64,000 nucleotides of DNA. It comes from Ochrobactrum chromiisoli. Its GTDB lineage: Bacteria; Pseudomonadota; Alphaproteobacteria; Rhizobiales; Rhizobiaceae. The position numbers and the translations under genes are program-made. Position 1 is the stretch's first letter; the number at the start of each line of letters is the position of its first letter. Where the stretch lies: contig NZ_JAPHAV010000006.1 of assembly GCF_026241335.1 (NCBI RefSeq), forward strand, positions 62,001-126,000, written 5' to 3'. This document shows positions 18,403 to 27,699 of this stretch, one piece after another. The notes under the pieces are model-generated. The model was given only the letters and a program-made list of their open reading frames with translations, ran no database searches and was not told the DNA's origin.

Positions 18403-19065
18403 CTATTCAGCAGGAGAAACCTGCACGCCACGCTTACGTTCACGGCGTGGACGCGCCTTGAAGAATCGCATCCCGATCACCGTCGCGACAATCGTAACGG
18501 CGGTGATGCCAATAACGAACCAGAACATATGGTCACGGTCCATTTTGGCAAAAATACCCATTCCACGACCAGCCAGCCAGCCCGGCAGAAACATGAGCGG
18601 AGCCCAAACCATCGCAGAAAGCACATTCGCCGTCTGAAAACGTTTCTGATCCATCGACATCATGCCCGCCACCATCGGAACGGTACAACGCACGGGGCCA
18701 AAGAAGCGCCCAAGGAACACGGCAGAGAAACCATAGCGGCGGAACAGCAAACGCGCACGCGCAACACCGCTGCGGTGTTTATTCAATGGCCACTTATGAA
18801 TAACACTGCGACCAAGCCACCAGCCAAGAAAATAGGAAACAATATCACCAATTACGGCACCGATGATTGCACCGATGATGATTGGCCAGGGTTCGACGAT
18901 ACCAGCGCCAACCAGACCGCCAATTGCGAGCATGATTGGCGTGGCCGGAATGAACATTCCAATAATAGCGAGAGACTCGCCGAAGGCTATCACGCCCACG
19001 ATCGGACCCGCCCATACCCGATGATCGGAAATGAACTGTCCGAGATCGCTAATTATGCTTTCCAT
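18403..19065 (-). CDS. DedA-family membrane protein
   Basis: 220 aa from the ATG at 19065, which has GGAC/GAGG just upstream; the frame is open further but the extra residues look non-coding. It has the SNARE-associated/DedA fold with five or six hydrophobic segments, the family motif FLGRFFGPVRCTVPMVAGM (key Arg and Gly-Pro residues) and GDIVSYFLGWWLGR. DedA proteins act in the inner membrane, and some are lipid flippases needed for envelope homeostasis. It precedes the TerC-family gene on the same strand with about 330 bases between them. Confidence 0.9.
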   Translation of the reverse strand: MESIISDLGQFISDHRVWAGPIVGVIAFGESLAIIGMFIPATPIMLAIGGLVGAGIVEPWPIIIGAIIGAVIGDIVSYFLGWWLGRSVIHKWPLNKHRSGVARARLLFRRYGFSAVFLGRFFGPVRCTVPMVAGMMSMDQKRFQTANVLSAMVWAPLMFLPGWLAGRGMGIFAKMDRDHMFWFVIGITAVTIVATVIGMRFFKARPRRERKRGVQVSPAE

Positions 19066-19571
19066 TCCGTCCTCAAAATGCCGCGAACCGGATTTTGAAG
19101 CACGCCCCGATCTTGGGGGCACTTCGAGTTTTCTGAAACGAGGATAACCCGGTGCATGAACCCCTCGCCTGCCTGCGCGTCACAAACGCTTTCGGCATTT
19201 TGCTCAATGATAAAAATCATATCAGTCAATCAAGTCTTTTATATCCTTAAGCATCCAGACAAACATCAAAAATTGATGACATACGTGCGACATTTGCAGC
19301 GAAAATCATGCCTGTTCTGCTTTTGAATAGCCAGATTGAGCCTTGTGGATATGGAAACTCCGCAGCGACGTTACAACGCCCGATCAAAAAAATGTTTCAA
19401 AACAGAATCATAACCAAATTGATTCCGCATAAAAGTCCGCTTTCAGCAATCAAGGCGATTGTTTATCATCTATACGCGAAATACGTGTAAGCCTAACCGA
19501 TCACAAAACCGCGCATTTCCGGGCTTTCTAAAACCAAACCAATTTTTTTTCGATTTTTTTCGATTGAAGGC
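19066..19571. other. About 500 bases without a recognised gene
   Basis: AT-rich stretches and short open frames only. I see no ribosome binding site, family match or strong hairpin before the tRNA promoter. Confidence 0.4.
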
Positions 19572-19600
19572 TAGACACAGACAAAAGCGGCCTTTATAGA
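19572..19600 (+). promoter_or_regulatory. Likely promoter of tRNA-Lys
   Basis: TAGACA (19572-19577) and TATAGA (19595-19600) are separated by 17 bases and lie about 41 bases before the mature tRNA, as expected for a sigma-70-type stable RNA promoter. Confidence 0.5.
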
Positions 19601-19641
19601 ACCGCTCACCTCACCGGGGCCGCTGCCTCGGAGAAGCGAGT

Positions 19642-19717
<76 letters not shown>

Positions 19718-19778
19718 TTTTCTCCTCTTCTTTCAAAGAGTTACCGCTGATTACTTAAGTCACGAAAGTGTCTGAAGG

Positions 19779-20060
19779 TCATACTGTCGGAGCGCTACTC
19801 CCCTTTATATTTCTCGTTCTATATTCGTTATCCAGCGCCCCCTGAACCACGACCTCAGCCAGGCCTGCTTCCACAGCCATGGCAACAAGATCGCCAGAAA
19901 TTCGAATTGATGGTTGAAACACGTCATTATCCAAAGCTCGCATGGAACCAGATCTGCCCGCAATCTTTTGCTTCCAATGAACAATTATAGGGCATGCACC
20001 TTTCGGCGCGATGCTATCAAGGAATACAGACGCGCCGGACACGAGCAGTCGTATCGACAC
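19779..20060 (-). CDS. Unrecognised ORF, possibly a gene fragment
   Basis: 93 aa with no family recognised. The middle is compositionally protein-like (SMRALDNDVFQPSIRISGD, then LVAMAVEAGLAEVVVQGALDN), but the ends look ragged and there is no signal peptide or membrane segment. It sits directly after tRNA-Lys in a patch with a decayed transposase, so a truncated remnant is a fair alternative to an intact small gene. Confidence 0.3.
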   Translation of the reverse strand: MSIRLLVSGASVFLDSIAPKGACPIIVHWKQKIAGRSGSMRALDNDVFQPSIRISGDLVAMAVEAGLAEVVVQGALDNEYRTRNIKGSSAPTV

Positions 20061-20195
20061 TTTTCAACGCCTCACGCAATCCGCCAGCGAACAGTCCGCT
20101 GTGGTCGAAAGGTGGATTACAACAATTAGCCAGCTCGCCACCAAACGTATAAATTGAGCATTTCAAATAATTCAAAAATAATAAAACGTACTTAC

Positions 20196-20249
20196 TTAAA
20201 ACATAAACTTATCGACCCCCATTTCACTCTGGCAAGACTTATGTTTTAA
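20196..20249. promoter_or_regulatory. Inverted repeat upstream of the NRAMP gene
   Basis: TTAAAACATAA (20196-20206) is repeated inverted as TTATGTTTTAA (20239-20249) in AT-rich DNA, 60-110 bases before the transporter start. It could be an operator or a stem. It does not match any metal-regulator box I know. Confidence 0.35.
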
Positions 20250-20311
20250 AATTGCACGTCCACTGTTTTCACCCCAAAAATGCGCTTTAGCGCCACACAA
20301 GCAGAGTCCAC

Positions 20312-21598
20312 ATGGAGCAGCAAAACTCAGCCCCTTGCGATGATCGGCATCCGAACCAGCCGGCCAGTTTTCTGCGCGTTTTGGGGCCGGGACTGGTAAC
20401 AGGGGCAGCAGATGATGACCCAAGCGGGATCGCAACCTATAGCCAGGTAGGGGCACAGTTTGGCTATTCACTCGGATGGACCATGTTGTTCAGCTATCCT
20501 TTAATGGTTGCAATGCAAGGTGTGAGTGCAGGTATTGGCGTTGTCACCGGACAAGGCGTTGCGCAAAACTTGCGCCGACATTATTCGCCGTGGCTATTGC
20601 GTGGCGCAGTTATGTTATTGTTCGTCGCAAATTTCATCAACATTGGGGTGGACCTTGCAGCGATGGGAGCCGCTGTCCGGCTGTTTGCCGATGGCCCCGA
20701 GATCCTCTACACTTTGGCTTTCGCAATTCTATGTGTAACGCTCGAAGTATTTGTGAGTTACAGGCACTACGCATCCGTTCTCAAGTGGCTGACGCTCTCA
20801 CTGTTTACATACGCCGCTGTCGTAATGACGGTGAATGTACCGTGGACAACTGCCCTGCAAGGTGTACTCATTCCCCGATTTGTTTTCGACAAGGAGCATG
20901 CGATGGCTCTTGTCGCGATATTTGGTACAACGATCAGCCCTTACCTGTTTTTCTGGCAGGCGGGGGAAGAAGTTGAGGAATTGCATCGCAGACATGTCCG
21001 GCGGTTGATTGTTTCACCCGACACTGCTCGCACCGAACTTACCAGGATCAAAACCGACACTTTGATCGGAATGGCGATCTCCAATATCGTTGCGTTACTC
21101 ATTATTGTAGCCACGGCATCCACACTCAATGCCAGCGGTATCACCAAGATAGAAACGTCTGCCCAAGCTGCGGAGGCCCTGCGACCCATCGCGGGAGAGC
21201 TCGCATTTGTCGCCTTCGCGATTGGTATTATCGGCACCGGATTGCTCGCAGTTCCCGTACTGGCTGGCTCCGCCGCCTATGCCGTTGCGGAGATGTTTCG
21301 ATGGCCGGAGGGGCTGGATCGTCGGCCTCGCGAGGCAAAGGCATTTTACAGCACGATCGCGGTTGCAACGATCGGCGGTGTCGTTCTCAGTTTTAGTGCA
21401 ATCGATCCGATACGCGCTTTATATTGGGCTGCATTTATCAACGGAGTACTGGCTACGCCACTGATGATAATTCTGCTGGCAATGGCTACCAACCGACGCA
21501 TTATGGGACGACTGACAGCCCCCTTATGGATGGTTAGTCTGGGATGGCTGGCGGTTGTGGTTATGTCATTGGCGACAATCGGATTTCTGCTGCTATGA
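20312..21598 (+). CDS. NRAMP-family divalent cation transporter, divergent subgroup
   Basis: 428 aa, about eleven membrane helices. It belongs to the NRAMP/MntH superfamily, but the two metal-site helices differ from classical MntH. In helix 1 the usual DPGN is replaced by DDPSG (residues 35-39), and in helix 6 the usual MPH is replaced by ISPY (208-211) followed by an acidic EEVEE. NRAMP relatives lacking the helix 6 methionine have changed metal choice, some taking Mg2+, so the substrate here should not be assumed to be Mn2+. It stands alone on the plus strand within the accessory patch after tRNA-Lys. Confidence 0.85.
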   Translation: MEQQNSAPCDDRHPNQPASFLRVLGPGLVTGAADDDPSGIATYSQVGAQFGYSLGWTMLFSYPLMVAMQGVSAGIGVVTGQGVAQNLRRHYSPWLLRGAVMLLFVANFINIGVDLAAMGAAVRLFADGPEILYTLAFAILCVTLEVFVSYRHYASVLKWLTLSLFTYAAVVMTVNVPWTTALQGVLIPRFVFDKEHAMALVAIFGTTISPYLFFWQAGEEVEELHRRHVRRLIVSPDTARTELTRIKTDTLIGMAISNIVALLIIVATASTLNASGITKIETSAQAAEALRPIAGELAFVAFAIGIIGTGLLAVPVLAGSAAYAVAEMFRWPEGLDRRPREAKAFYSTIAVATIGGVVLSFSAIDPIRALYWAAFINGVLATPLMIILLAMATNRRIMGRLTAPLWMVSLGWLAVVVMSLATIGFLLL

Positions 21599-21736
21599 TC
21601 CGGTTTACCATTTCTGTCTTGAAGACGGCCGGTTTTTCATTGAGCAGGCACAAATTGCCACAACCGTGGGGCAGCCGCGAATAGGTGTTCATTCCGGCGT
21701 CGCCTGCCCCACCATGAAAAACTGCCAGTTCCAGAG

Positions 21737-22516
21737 TTAGCCGATACCAGTCCAGTTACGATATAGGATATATGCGGCGACGATGAAGATTACCGCGGCG
21801 AATATGCGATTCAAGATGTTCCTGTATGCACTCAATCGCGTGGCAAGCATCATCCCAAACACCCCTCCTATAACGCCACCTCCAATAAACTCGGCGGCAA
21901 GCCACCAGTCCACCAGACCGGAACTGGCATAGTTCAAAGCCGTGGCCAGTCCGAAAGCACCTACCGAGAGAAGCGATGTTCCGATTGCATTGATCATCGG
22001 CATACCCGTTGCCAGCATCAGACCGGGCACAATCAAAAAGCCGCCGCCGATACCAAAGAAGCCGGATGCCGCACCGGAAGCGAGCGCTATGGCTGCCGTG
22101 ACGAGGCACATTCTTAAGTCTATCGGACGGCTTTCAACGTTTGCTTTCTTTTTGGGCTTCAGCATGAATAGCCCAACAACGATCATGAGAATACCGAACA
22201 GAAAGATCAGACGATCGCCATCCAGCGCCTTGCCAAGGCTGGAACCTATCAGTGCACCGATGACGCCGAGCATGGAAAAGACGAGGCCGCAACGCCACCA
22301 GACATGCCCTTTTAACGCATGGCTCACAAAATTCGCGAATGCGTTGACGGAGACAGCAAGGGCACCGGTGCCAATGGCCACATGCGGCTGGCTTACACCA
22401 ACAACATACAGGAGCAACGGCGTTGCAAGGATAGAGCCGCCGCCACCGAGCAACCCCAACATAAAGCCGACAACGCCACCGGAGCCTACTGCCGCAAAGA
22501 TAGAATTACTCAACAT
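21737..22516 (-). CDS. TauE/SafE-family sulfite/organosulfur exporter-like membrane protein
   Basis: 259 aa from the ATG at 22516, chosen because GGGAG lies a few bases upstream; seven extra codons are open before it. It has eight hydrophobic segments and the two family repeats GFMLGLLGGGGSILATPLL and SGFFGIGGGFLIVPGL (Gly-rich). Family members export sulfite, sulfoacetate or related anions or take up organic anions; the substrate here is unknown. It is convergent with the NRAMP gene. Confidence 0.85.
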   Translation of the reverse strand: MLSNSIFAAVGSGGVVGFMLGLLGGGGSILATPLLLYVVGVSQPHVAIGTGALAVSVNAFANFVSHALKGHVWWRCGLVFSMLGVIGALIGSSLGKALDGDRLIFLFGILMIVVGLFMLKPKKKANVESRPIDLRMCLVTAAIALASGAASGFFGIGGGFLIVPGLMLATGMPMINAIGTSLLSVGAFGLATALNYASSGLVDWWLAAEFIGGGVIGGVFGMMLATRLSAYRNILNRIFAAVIFIVAAYILYRNWTGIG

Positions 22517-22539
22517 ATGCGCTCCCGATTCTGTCACGC

Positions 22540-22885
22540 ATGATCAGGTCTGCTTTTTCTTGTCTGCGCAGAAGATTTCAAAAAGGCAGACGACCAATTG
22601 CGCTGCCTTTTCTTCTGTGAGCCGATAGCTTCCCGGATATTGCGGTGATCGACATTTTTTCTACAATATATAATTATATAAAATATAATAATTTATAATA
22701 TTGGACTTTTCAACCCCACCCTAAAAGATTGTTTCCATGCCCTTCCCCGAAACGTTATCGAGAAGAATGAGGCGCTAGGTCATGATAAAGAATTAACTAT
22801 TTGATTCAAACAACGATAACAGCGAGTCTGTCACGCAGAAGCGTCTATATCATAACCCCTGCCTGCCAACACAGCATTGGCCTCA
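22540..22885. other. AT-rich spacer without a recognised gene
   Basis: About 345 bases with a run of TATAATTATATAAAATATAA near 22665-22700, unlike the neighbouring gene-rich DNA. I see no ORF worth calling. It lies between the TauE gene and the decayed transposase. Confidence 0.4.
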
Positions 22886-22889
22886 ATAC

Positions 22890-23341
22890 CGCCCGCCGAT
22901 AAGAGCGTGAGCGAAGGCAACATCATTACACTGGCCGGAACCTGCGATCAGGCGGATGGGAAGGCCTGGCGCTTCGGTGGTGAGACGTAGGTTTTGGTGC
23001 TCAAGCCTCCGCGAGACCGCCCCAGACCCCGCGCATCCGTCCCCGACTTTTGATCTTGCATGAGCCGCCGCGTGCAGGTGAGTGCACACGATAGTGCTAT
23101 TGATCATCGGCCATTCATTCCAGATCGGTTTCTTGGGCAAGGGCTGAGAGCATATTGTCCAGAACAACCATCTAAATCCAGCGATAATAGCGCCGCTTTG
23201 CCGAACGCTATCCTCACCCAAACACGCCATCCCATAAAGAGCGTCCAGAAACGTTCGATTGTCAGTGCGGGAGCCACGCCTACCTTTTGTTCTGCCCGGC
23301 ACAAAACCTTTGATCCGGTCCCATTGGGCACCACGATGCAC
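22890..23341 (-). pseudogene. Decayed IS5-type transposase
   Basis: The minus strand encodes recognisable pieces of an IS5/IS427-type DDE transposase: WDRIKGFVPGR and DNRTFLDALYGMACLG at the N-terminus, MINSTIVCTHLHAAAHAR in the middle, and LTTEAPGLPIRLI and ALIGGRY further on. The catalytic region reads MINST where intact elements have MIDST, so the Asp is gone. The segment between (RFGKAAL and beyond) continues only in another frame, showing at least one frameshift. Terminal inverted repeats were not found. It is a relic, not an active element. Confidence 0.75.
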
Positions 23342-23432
23342 GCAATTCCATCTTTAAAATGTAAACCAAAATAGAAGCAGCCGCGCGTAAATAGACATGG
23401 CGAAAACTGCGCTGTGGTATTATGAGTGCCGC

Positions 23433-24302
23433 ATGACATCCAAAAGCCTCGGCTACACATTCACGCTTCTCGCGGTCACCATCTTTGCGACGCAGGATGG
23501 TATCTCGAAATATCTTGGAACACACTACTCGCCCATTTTCATAACGATGGTGCGGTATTGGGTGTTTGCGGCTTTTGTGATTCTGATTGCTATGCGCTCC
23601 GGAGGCATCGCGCGCGCGACATCAACCAAACACCCATTCCTGCAAATCCTTCGTGGGGTTTTGCTCGCGGCCGAAATTGTTATCCTTGTCTATGGCCTCA
23701 GCCGCGTCGGCATGGCCATGACGCAGTCCATCTTTCAGGCAGCCCCTCTGTTGATCACAATGCTCTCTGTGCCGCTGCTTGGCGAAAAGGTTGGCTGGCG
23801 CCGCTGGGTCGCCATCTTCGTCGGCCTGTTTGGCGTTATGCTGATTATCGACCCGACCCATGTCGAGTTTGGGTGGGAACTCATGCTCCCGATAACCGCT
23901 ACGATCATGTTTGCTTTTTATGCCATCGCGACGCGTGCCGTAAGCAAAACGGACAGCTCGATGACCAGCTTCTTTTACACAGGCGTAGGCGGAGCGACTG
24001 TTCTGACCATGGTCGGTATCTTTCATATGGAGCCGCTTGCACCGCACGACTGGCCATGGATGGCTGCCCTCTGCGCCTGCGGTATGGCGAGCCATTACTG
24101 CCTCATACGCGCCTATGACATTCTGGAAGCGGTTGAAGTACAACCGCTCACCTATTTGCAGCTCGTTATAGGTGCTTTGATTGCTGTCGTCGTCTTTCAT
24201 GAGAAGCTGAGCTGGAACATCATCGTAGGCGCGAGCATCGTCGTGGCAGCAGGCCTCTTTTCCATGTTCAGGGAAAGACTGCGTTCAAAGCGAGCATCAT
24301 AA
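23433..24302 (+). CDS. DMT-superfamily (EamA) transporter
   Basis: 289 aa from this ATG, ten predicted membrane helices in two EamA repeats (about residues 5-140 and 150-285). The first repeat opens with TIFATQDGISKYLG. The family exports or imports small metabolites, and the substrate cannot be predicted. The open frame reaches back to an ATG at 23397, but the added residues lack similarity and membrane character. It borders the transposase relic. Confidence 0.85.
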   Translation: MTSKSLGYTFTLLAVTIFATQDGISKYLGTHYSPIFITMVRYWVFAAFVILIAMRSGGIARATSTKHPFLQILRGVLLAAEIVILVYGLSRVGMAMTQSIFQAAPLLITMLSVPLLGEKVGWRRWVAIFVGLFGVMLIIDPTHVEFGWELMLPITATIMFAFYAIATRAVSKTDSSMTSFFYTGVGGATVLTMVGIFHMEPLAPHDWPWMAALCACGMASHYCLIRAYDILEAVEVQPLTYLQLVIGALIAVVVFHEKLSWNIIVGASIVVAAGLFSMFRERLRSKRAS

Positions 24303-24410
24303 CATTACGAATTATTAATTGGCCTGTTCACATCCAGTTCACCTAATATACCTCACATTACTCACACGCCAATCAATGGTGTTAAGTATAGAGTAATGGA
24401 GTCAAAAAAC

Positions 24411-24914
24411 ATGAAATCGAAGACATTGTATATCGCAGTAATTGCTTCTGCATTGCTTTCCACATCTGCCTTCGCTCAGGAAAAAGCAACAGAGGCGACA
24501 GACACGTCCGCGATGGATACTTCCATTACACAGAATGATGGACCTAAAGGCAAGCGCGAGCCTATCGACTTTGAAAAATTCTCCCGCATGGACGAACTGA
24601 AAGCTGCCGACACCAATGGCGACGGCGTGCTCTCGCGTGATGAAATCGAAGCGCTTGCGCTCAAGCGTATGGTCAGCCGTGCAGCTGATCGTATGGAGCG
24701 CCGTCTCGACGTCAATGGTGATGGAAAGATAACGCTCGAAGCCGTTGAAAAGCAGCGCCAGAAGGAATTTGCCGCTTTGGACCGCAACGAAGATGGCAAA
24801 CTGGATCGCAAAGAATTGCGCGCGGCCAAGAAGTTCAATCATCATGGCCCCAAAGGACCGCATCATCACGACAAGGGCAAGATGGAGCACCATCAGCCCA
24901 AGCCACAGCAATAA
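24411..24914 (+). CDS. Exported EF-hand calcium-binding protein
   Basis: 167 aa. Signal peptide at residues 1-23 ending AFAQ. The mature protein has three EF-hand loops: DTNGDGVLSRDE, DVNGDGKITLEA and DRNEDGKLDRKE. The second ends in Ala where position 12 is normally Glu, so it may bind Ca2+ weakly. The C-terminus is rich in His, Lys and Pro (HHHDKGKMEHHQPKPQQ), which could bind transition metals. GGAG lies ten bases before the ATG. A strong bidirectional terminator follows. Confidence 0.88.
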   Translation: MKSKTLYIAVIASALLSTSAFAQEKATEATDTSAMDTSITQNDGPKGKREPIDFEKFSRMDELKAADTNGDGVLSRDEIEALALKRMVSRAADRMERRLDVNGDGKITLEAVEKQRQKEFAALDRNEDGKLDRKELRAAKKFNHHGPKGPHHHDKGKMEHHQPKPQQ

Positions 24915-24930
24915 AATAGCCATTAACAAA

Positions 24931-24956
24931 AGCCCCGCATTGCGGGGCTTATTTAT
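24931..24956. terminator. Bidirectional terminator, EF-hand gene / rbsD-fucU type gene
   Basis: AGCCCCGCA (24931-24939) pairs with TGCGGGGCT (24941-24949), flanked by A and T runs on both sides. Confidence 0.8.
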
Positions 24957-24962
24957 TTTCAG

Positions 24963-25385
24963 TTACGAGCGAATAACGCCCTTCTTGAAAATGATATTGC
25001 CGTACAGGCGCTTTTCACCGGAACGAATGACGGCATAAGCACTGCTCGCACGGTCGTAAAAAGCAAAACGTTCAATCGGATCGACTGCAATCTTACGACC
25101 TTCAGCCTTTTCAATGATAGCCTCAAACTCGCTAAAGATCGCAGGCGTTTCGTTCGGTGCCTGCATCACGGCTGCTGGCTTATCAACAAAATCATCAAGC
25201 GGCAGAAGCGAAAGCACAGCCTCCGCCACATCGGTAGCGCTGATACCTGGAAGGTCGATCACTTGCACGCCGGAAGCCTGTGCAGGGTAATTGGCGTCAA
25301 CAATCACCAGATCGTCGCCATGGCCCATATCCGCGAGCACTTCAAGAAGCGATCCGGTCAGCAATGGATTTATGTTTTTAAGCAT
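24963..25385 (-). CDS. RbsD/FucU-family mutarotase
   Basis: 140 aa, normal family length. It starts LKNINPLLTGSLLEVLADMGHGDDLVIVDANYPA, including the catalytic His and Asp seen in FucU, and ends with YGNIIFKKGVI. FucU interconverts the alpha and beta anomers of L-fucose, and RbsD acts on ribose. The DANYPA form and length fit FucU better. No sugar operon surrounds it here, so the physiological sugar is not known. Confidence 0.88.
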   Translation of the reverse strand: MLKNINPLLTGSLLEVLADMGHGDDLVIVDANYPAQASGVQVIDLPGISATDVAEAVLSLLPLDDFVDKPAAVMQAPNETPAIFSEFEAIIEKAEGRKIAVDPIERFAFYDRASSAYAVIRSGEKRLYGNIIFKKGVIRS

Positions 25386-25452
25386 TGAATGAATTCCGAA
25401 TGATGGAGTTTTAAGAACTTTACCCTATCTGAAAACATTCAGAAAATGCAAA

Positions 25453-25474
25453 CGCCGGCTGAATTCAGCCGGCG
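25453..25474. terminator. Perfect 22-base palindrome downstream of the 676-codon ORF
   Basis: CGCCGGCTGAA is followed immediately by its own inverted copy TTCAGCCGGCG. It lies 29 bases after the stop of the minus-strand gene at 25503 and could form a stem at its 3' end; only short T runs follow. Confidence 0.55.
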
Positions 25475-25502
25475 CTTTGTTTCTATCAAATGCAAAAGAC
25501 TG

Positions 25503-27536
25503 TTAGTCAGCCTTAGCTTCGATATCGATCTTGTCGAGGATTGAAAATGGGTCTTGAGAAATCGCGACCATTTCCAGCGCACCAATTCCTCTCTCAGACT
25601 TTGACTTCGCGCTCATTTCAAAGACATTCGGTTTCGCAATGAATGCGTTAAGCGCTGTGACCACCGCATCCAGCTTGGGTTGATCAGCGGCCAATTCCTG
25701 CAAAACCGCACTCGCGATCAAAGTCAGCGTGCTACGTGCTTCTTCAACAGTCATGTTGTTTTCATCAGCGTAGAATTTAAGGCTCTTTTCAGCGAGGCCT
25801 TCATTTTCAATCTTGAGCTTCACTTCACGTGCCTTGAGACCAAGAAGTGCAACCTGGGCCAGCACCTTGTCACCGGAGAAAAACTCCTTGGTAAAGCCTC
25901 CCATCAGCCCGGACATAGTAACCTTGCCCATATCTTTGCCACTTAGCGAGAGATCCTTGATAATGAGGCTCTGACTCGCCTCGTCCCAATTGGCTTCAAG
26001 GTTGGATGAAAGCGTCACACGATCATAACCAAGCTTGCGCAGCTTCTGATAGGCCTCTTCGTTGCTGTCTGTAGGAACAGGCAAGGATACGTCTTCATAG
26101 GCAATGCGTATATCGGTTGGAATGCCGTTATAAGGATTTTTGAGCGCAAGCTCATAGCTCTTCAGACCAAACTTCAAGCGATGCGGCAACCCATCAGGCT
26201 TAGGCGCAGGATTGCCATCCTCGTCGGTGATGTCAATGTCATCATTGACATTGTTGTCATAGGGAAGATCGGCATCAATGCCTTTCAAGACCATTGTGCC
26301 GAATTCAGGCAACATGGTCGTGAATGGAAAGCTTTCCATTTCTTCCCTGCTAAGGCTGGCAAACTTTTTAAAGGCTTCAGCGGAAGGCGCCCAGTTGAAG
26401 CCTTTGAGTGAAAACTCGTCCAGCTTCACATAATCAGTGCCATTGCCCGCAGAAAATCCGTTCAAAGTCATATCGAACGTCTTATTATCGAACAGCATCG
26501 ACATCTTTTCGATGTTGCTTTCACCCTTCTCAGGATCGCTCGGTTGAATCTTCATGCCGAGCAGTTCGACATCGCCCTTGCCGATCATATCAAAGATGCC
26601 GATCAGACTTGCAAAAAACTCTTTCCGCTCTTCAAGCGGAAGGGCATCGAGATCCTGTGTCGTCTCCAGCTTGCGCAATGTTTCCGTAAACGACTGCGCA
26701 GGCAGGCGCATCGTAAAGCCATTGCTGCGAACCTCATCATAGCTAAAGCTCGAATTGGTTCCCTTCACGACGATGTCTTTGGCAAAAAACGGCCCGTAAA
26801 CCGGCTTCGCTTCGGAATCATTTGAACCTGCGGCCTCGGTATAAAGGCGGGCCATGAAAACGCCGTCGATATCCTTGCCTTCTGAAGTGCCTATGGTTCC
26901 CACCATACGCTCTTCCTTTATTTCCCCATTTTCACCGGGCAGCGAAAGATCGAGATCAAAGGTTGCGCCGCTCGAAGCATAGCGGGAAACATGACCATTC
27001 ACGATATCTTCCAGTGTGACATCCTTATAAGACGTCTTCTGTTCCTTATCGTTCAATGTCTGAACAACATTGATTTCAGGAACTGAAACGCGCTTTGCGG
27101 AAAAACGGCCAACGCGCTCTGCAAGGGTCAGCTCACTATTACCAAACGTATCGCGCAGCATGCCGATATCGAAATTTGCATCCTCAATGCGCACACTTGG
27201 AAGCGCAATTTTGAACTGTGCAATCTCGGTCTTGACGTCCTTGGCATTCAACATACCACTCAGGAACAAAATTTTCGGGCGACCTTCAATCGAGCCAATT
27301 GTAATATTGGTGCCATCTTTCAACGGCAGAACAACGTCGGTCAGTTGAATATGGCCAAGAAAATCAGCATTAACAGAAGCCGCCTTTCCGCCACGTCTTT
27401 CAAGCTGAGCATTAACCGTCTTCTCGAGTGTGATCTTATATCCAACTGCACCTGCAGCGGCGATGGCGATGAGCGCTACAGCTGCCCAAAGCGCTTTACG
27501 TCCGCCTTTGCGTTTTCCGCTCGTTGCTTGCTCCAC
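25503..27536 (-). CDS. Large single-pass exported protein of unknown function
   Basis: 677 aa from a GTG start with GGGTGAG upstream. A Lys/Arg-rich opening is followed by one membrane helix (about residues 14-33) and then a long soluble part. The soluble part is dominated by alternating hydrophobic strands (for example IQLTDVVLPLKDGTNITIGSIEGRP and MTLNGFSAGNGTDYVKLDEFSLKGFNW), which suggests a beta-rich domain. That is reminiscent of AsmA-like or DUF945-like envelope proteins, but I cannot assign a family. It stands alone, between the FucU gene and the btu operon. Probably located in the periplasm, anchored in the inner membrane. Confidence 0.75.
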   Translation of the reverse strand: MEQATSGKRKGGRKALWAAVALIAIAAAGAVGYKITLEKTVNAQLERRGGKAASVNADFLGHIQLTDVVLPLKDGTNITIGSIEGRPKILFLSGMLNAKDVKTEIAQFKIALPSVRIEDANFDIGMLRDTFGNSELTLAERVGRFSAKRVSVPEINVVQTLNDKEQKTSYKDVTLEDIVNGHVSRYASSGATFDLDLSLPGENGEIKEERMVGTIGTSEGKDIDGVFMARLYTEAAGSNDSEAKPVYGPFFAKDIVVKGTNSSFSYDEVRSNGFTMRLPAQSFTETLRKLETTQDLDALPLEERKEFFASLIGIFDMIGKGDVELLGMKIQPSDPEKGESNIEKMSMLFDNKTFDMTLNGFSAGNGTDYVKLDEFSLKGFNWAPSAEAFKKFASLSREEMESFPFTTMLPEFGTMVLKGIDADLPYDNNVNDDIDITDEDGNPAPKPDGLPHRLKFGLKSYELALKNPYNGIPTDIRIAYEDVSLPVPTDSNEEAYQKLRKLGYDRVTLSSNLEANWDEASQSLIIKDLSLSGKDMGKVTMSGLMGGFTKEFFSGDKVLAQVALLGLKAREVKLKIENEGLAEKSLKFYADENNMTVEEARSTLTLIASAVLQELAADQPKLDAVVTALNAFIAKPNVFEMSAKSKSERGIGALEMVAISQDPFSILDKIDIEAKAD

Positions 27537-27699
27537 GATTTCTCACCCTTTCAGCGCAATTTCAACAGTATCTGATCGCTGATTGGTTAATCACAAGAAA
27601 TTGTAAGAGCAAGCAGGTTTGATTAAAATTTGAGCTTTTTGGCTGTTCGGTGGAAAAACCCCACAGTTCCAAAAAGTTTTTGGAAAAAAATAGAGAGAA

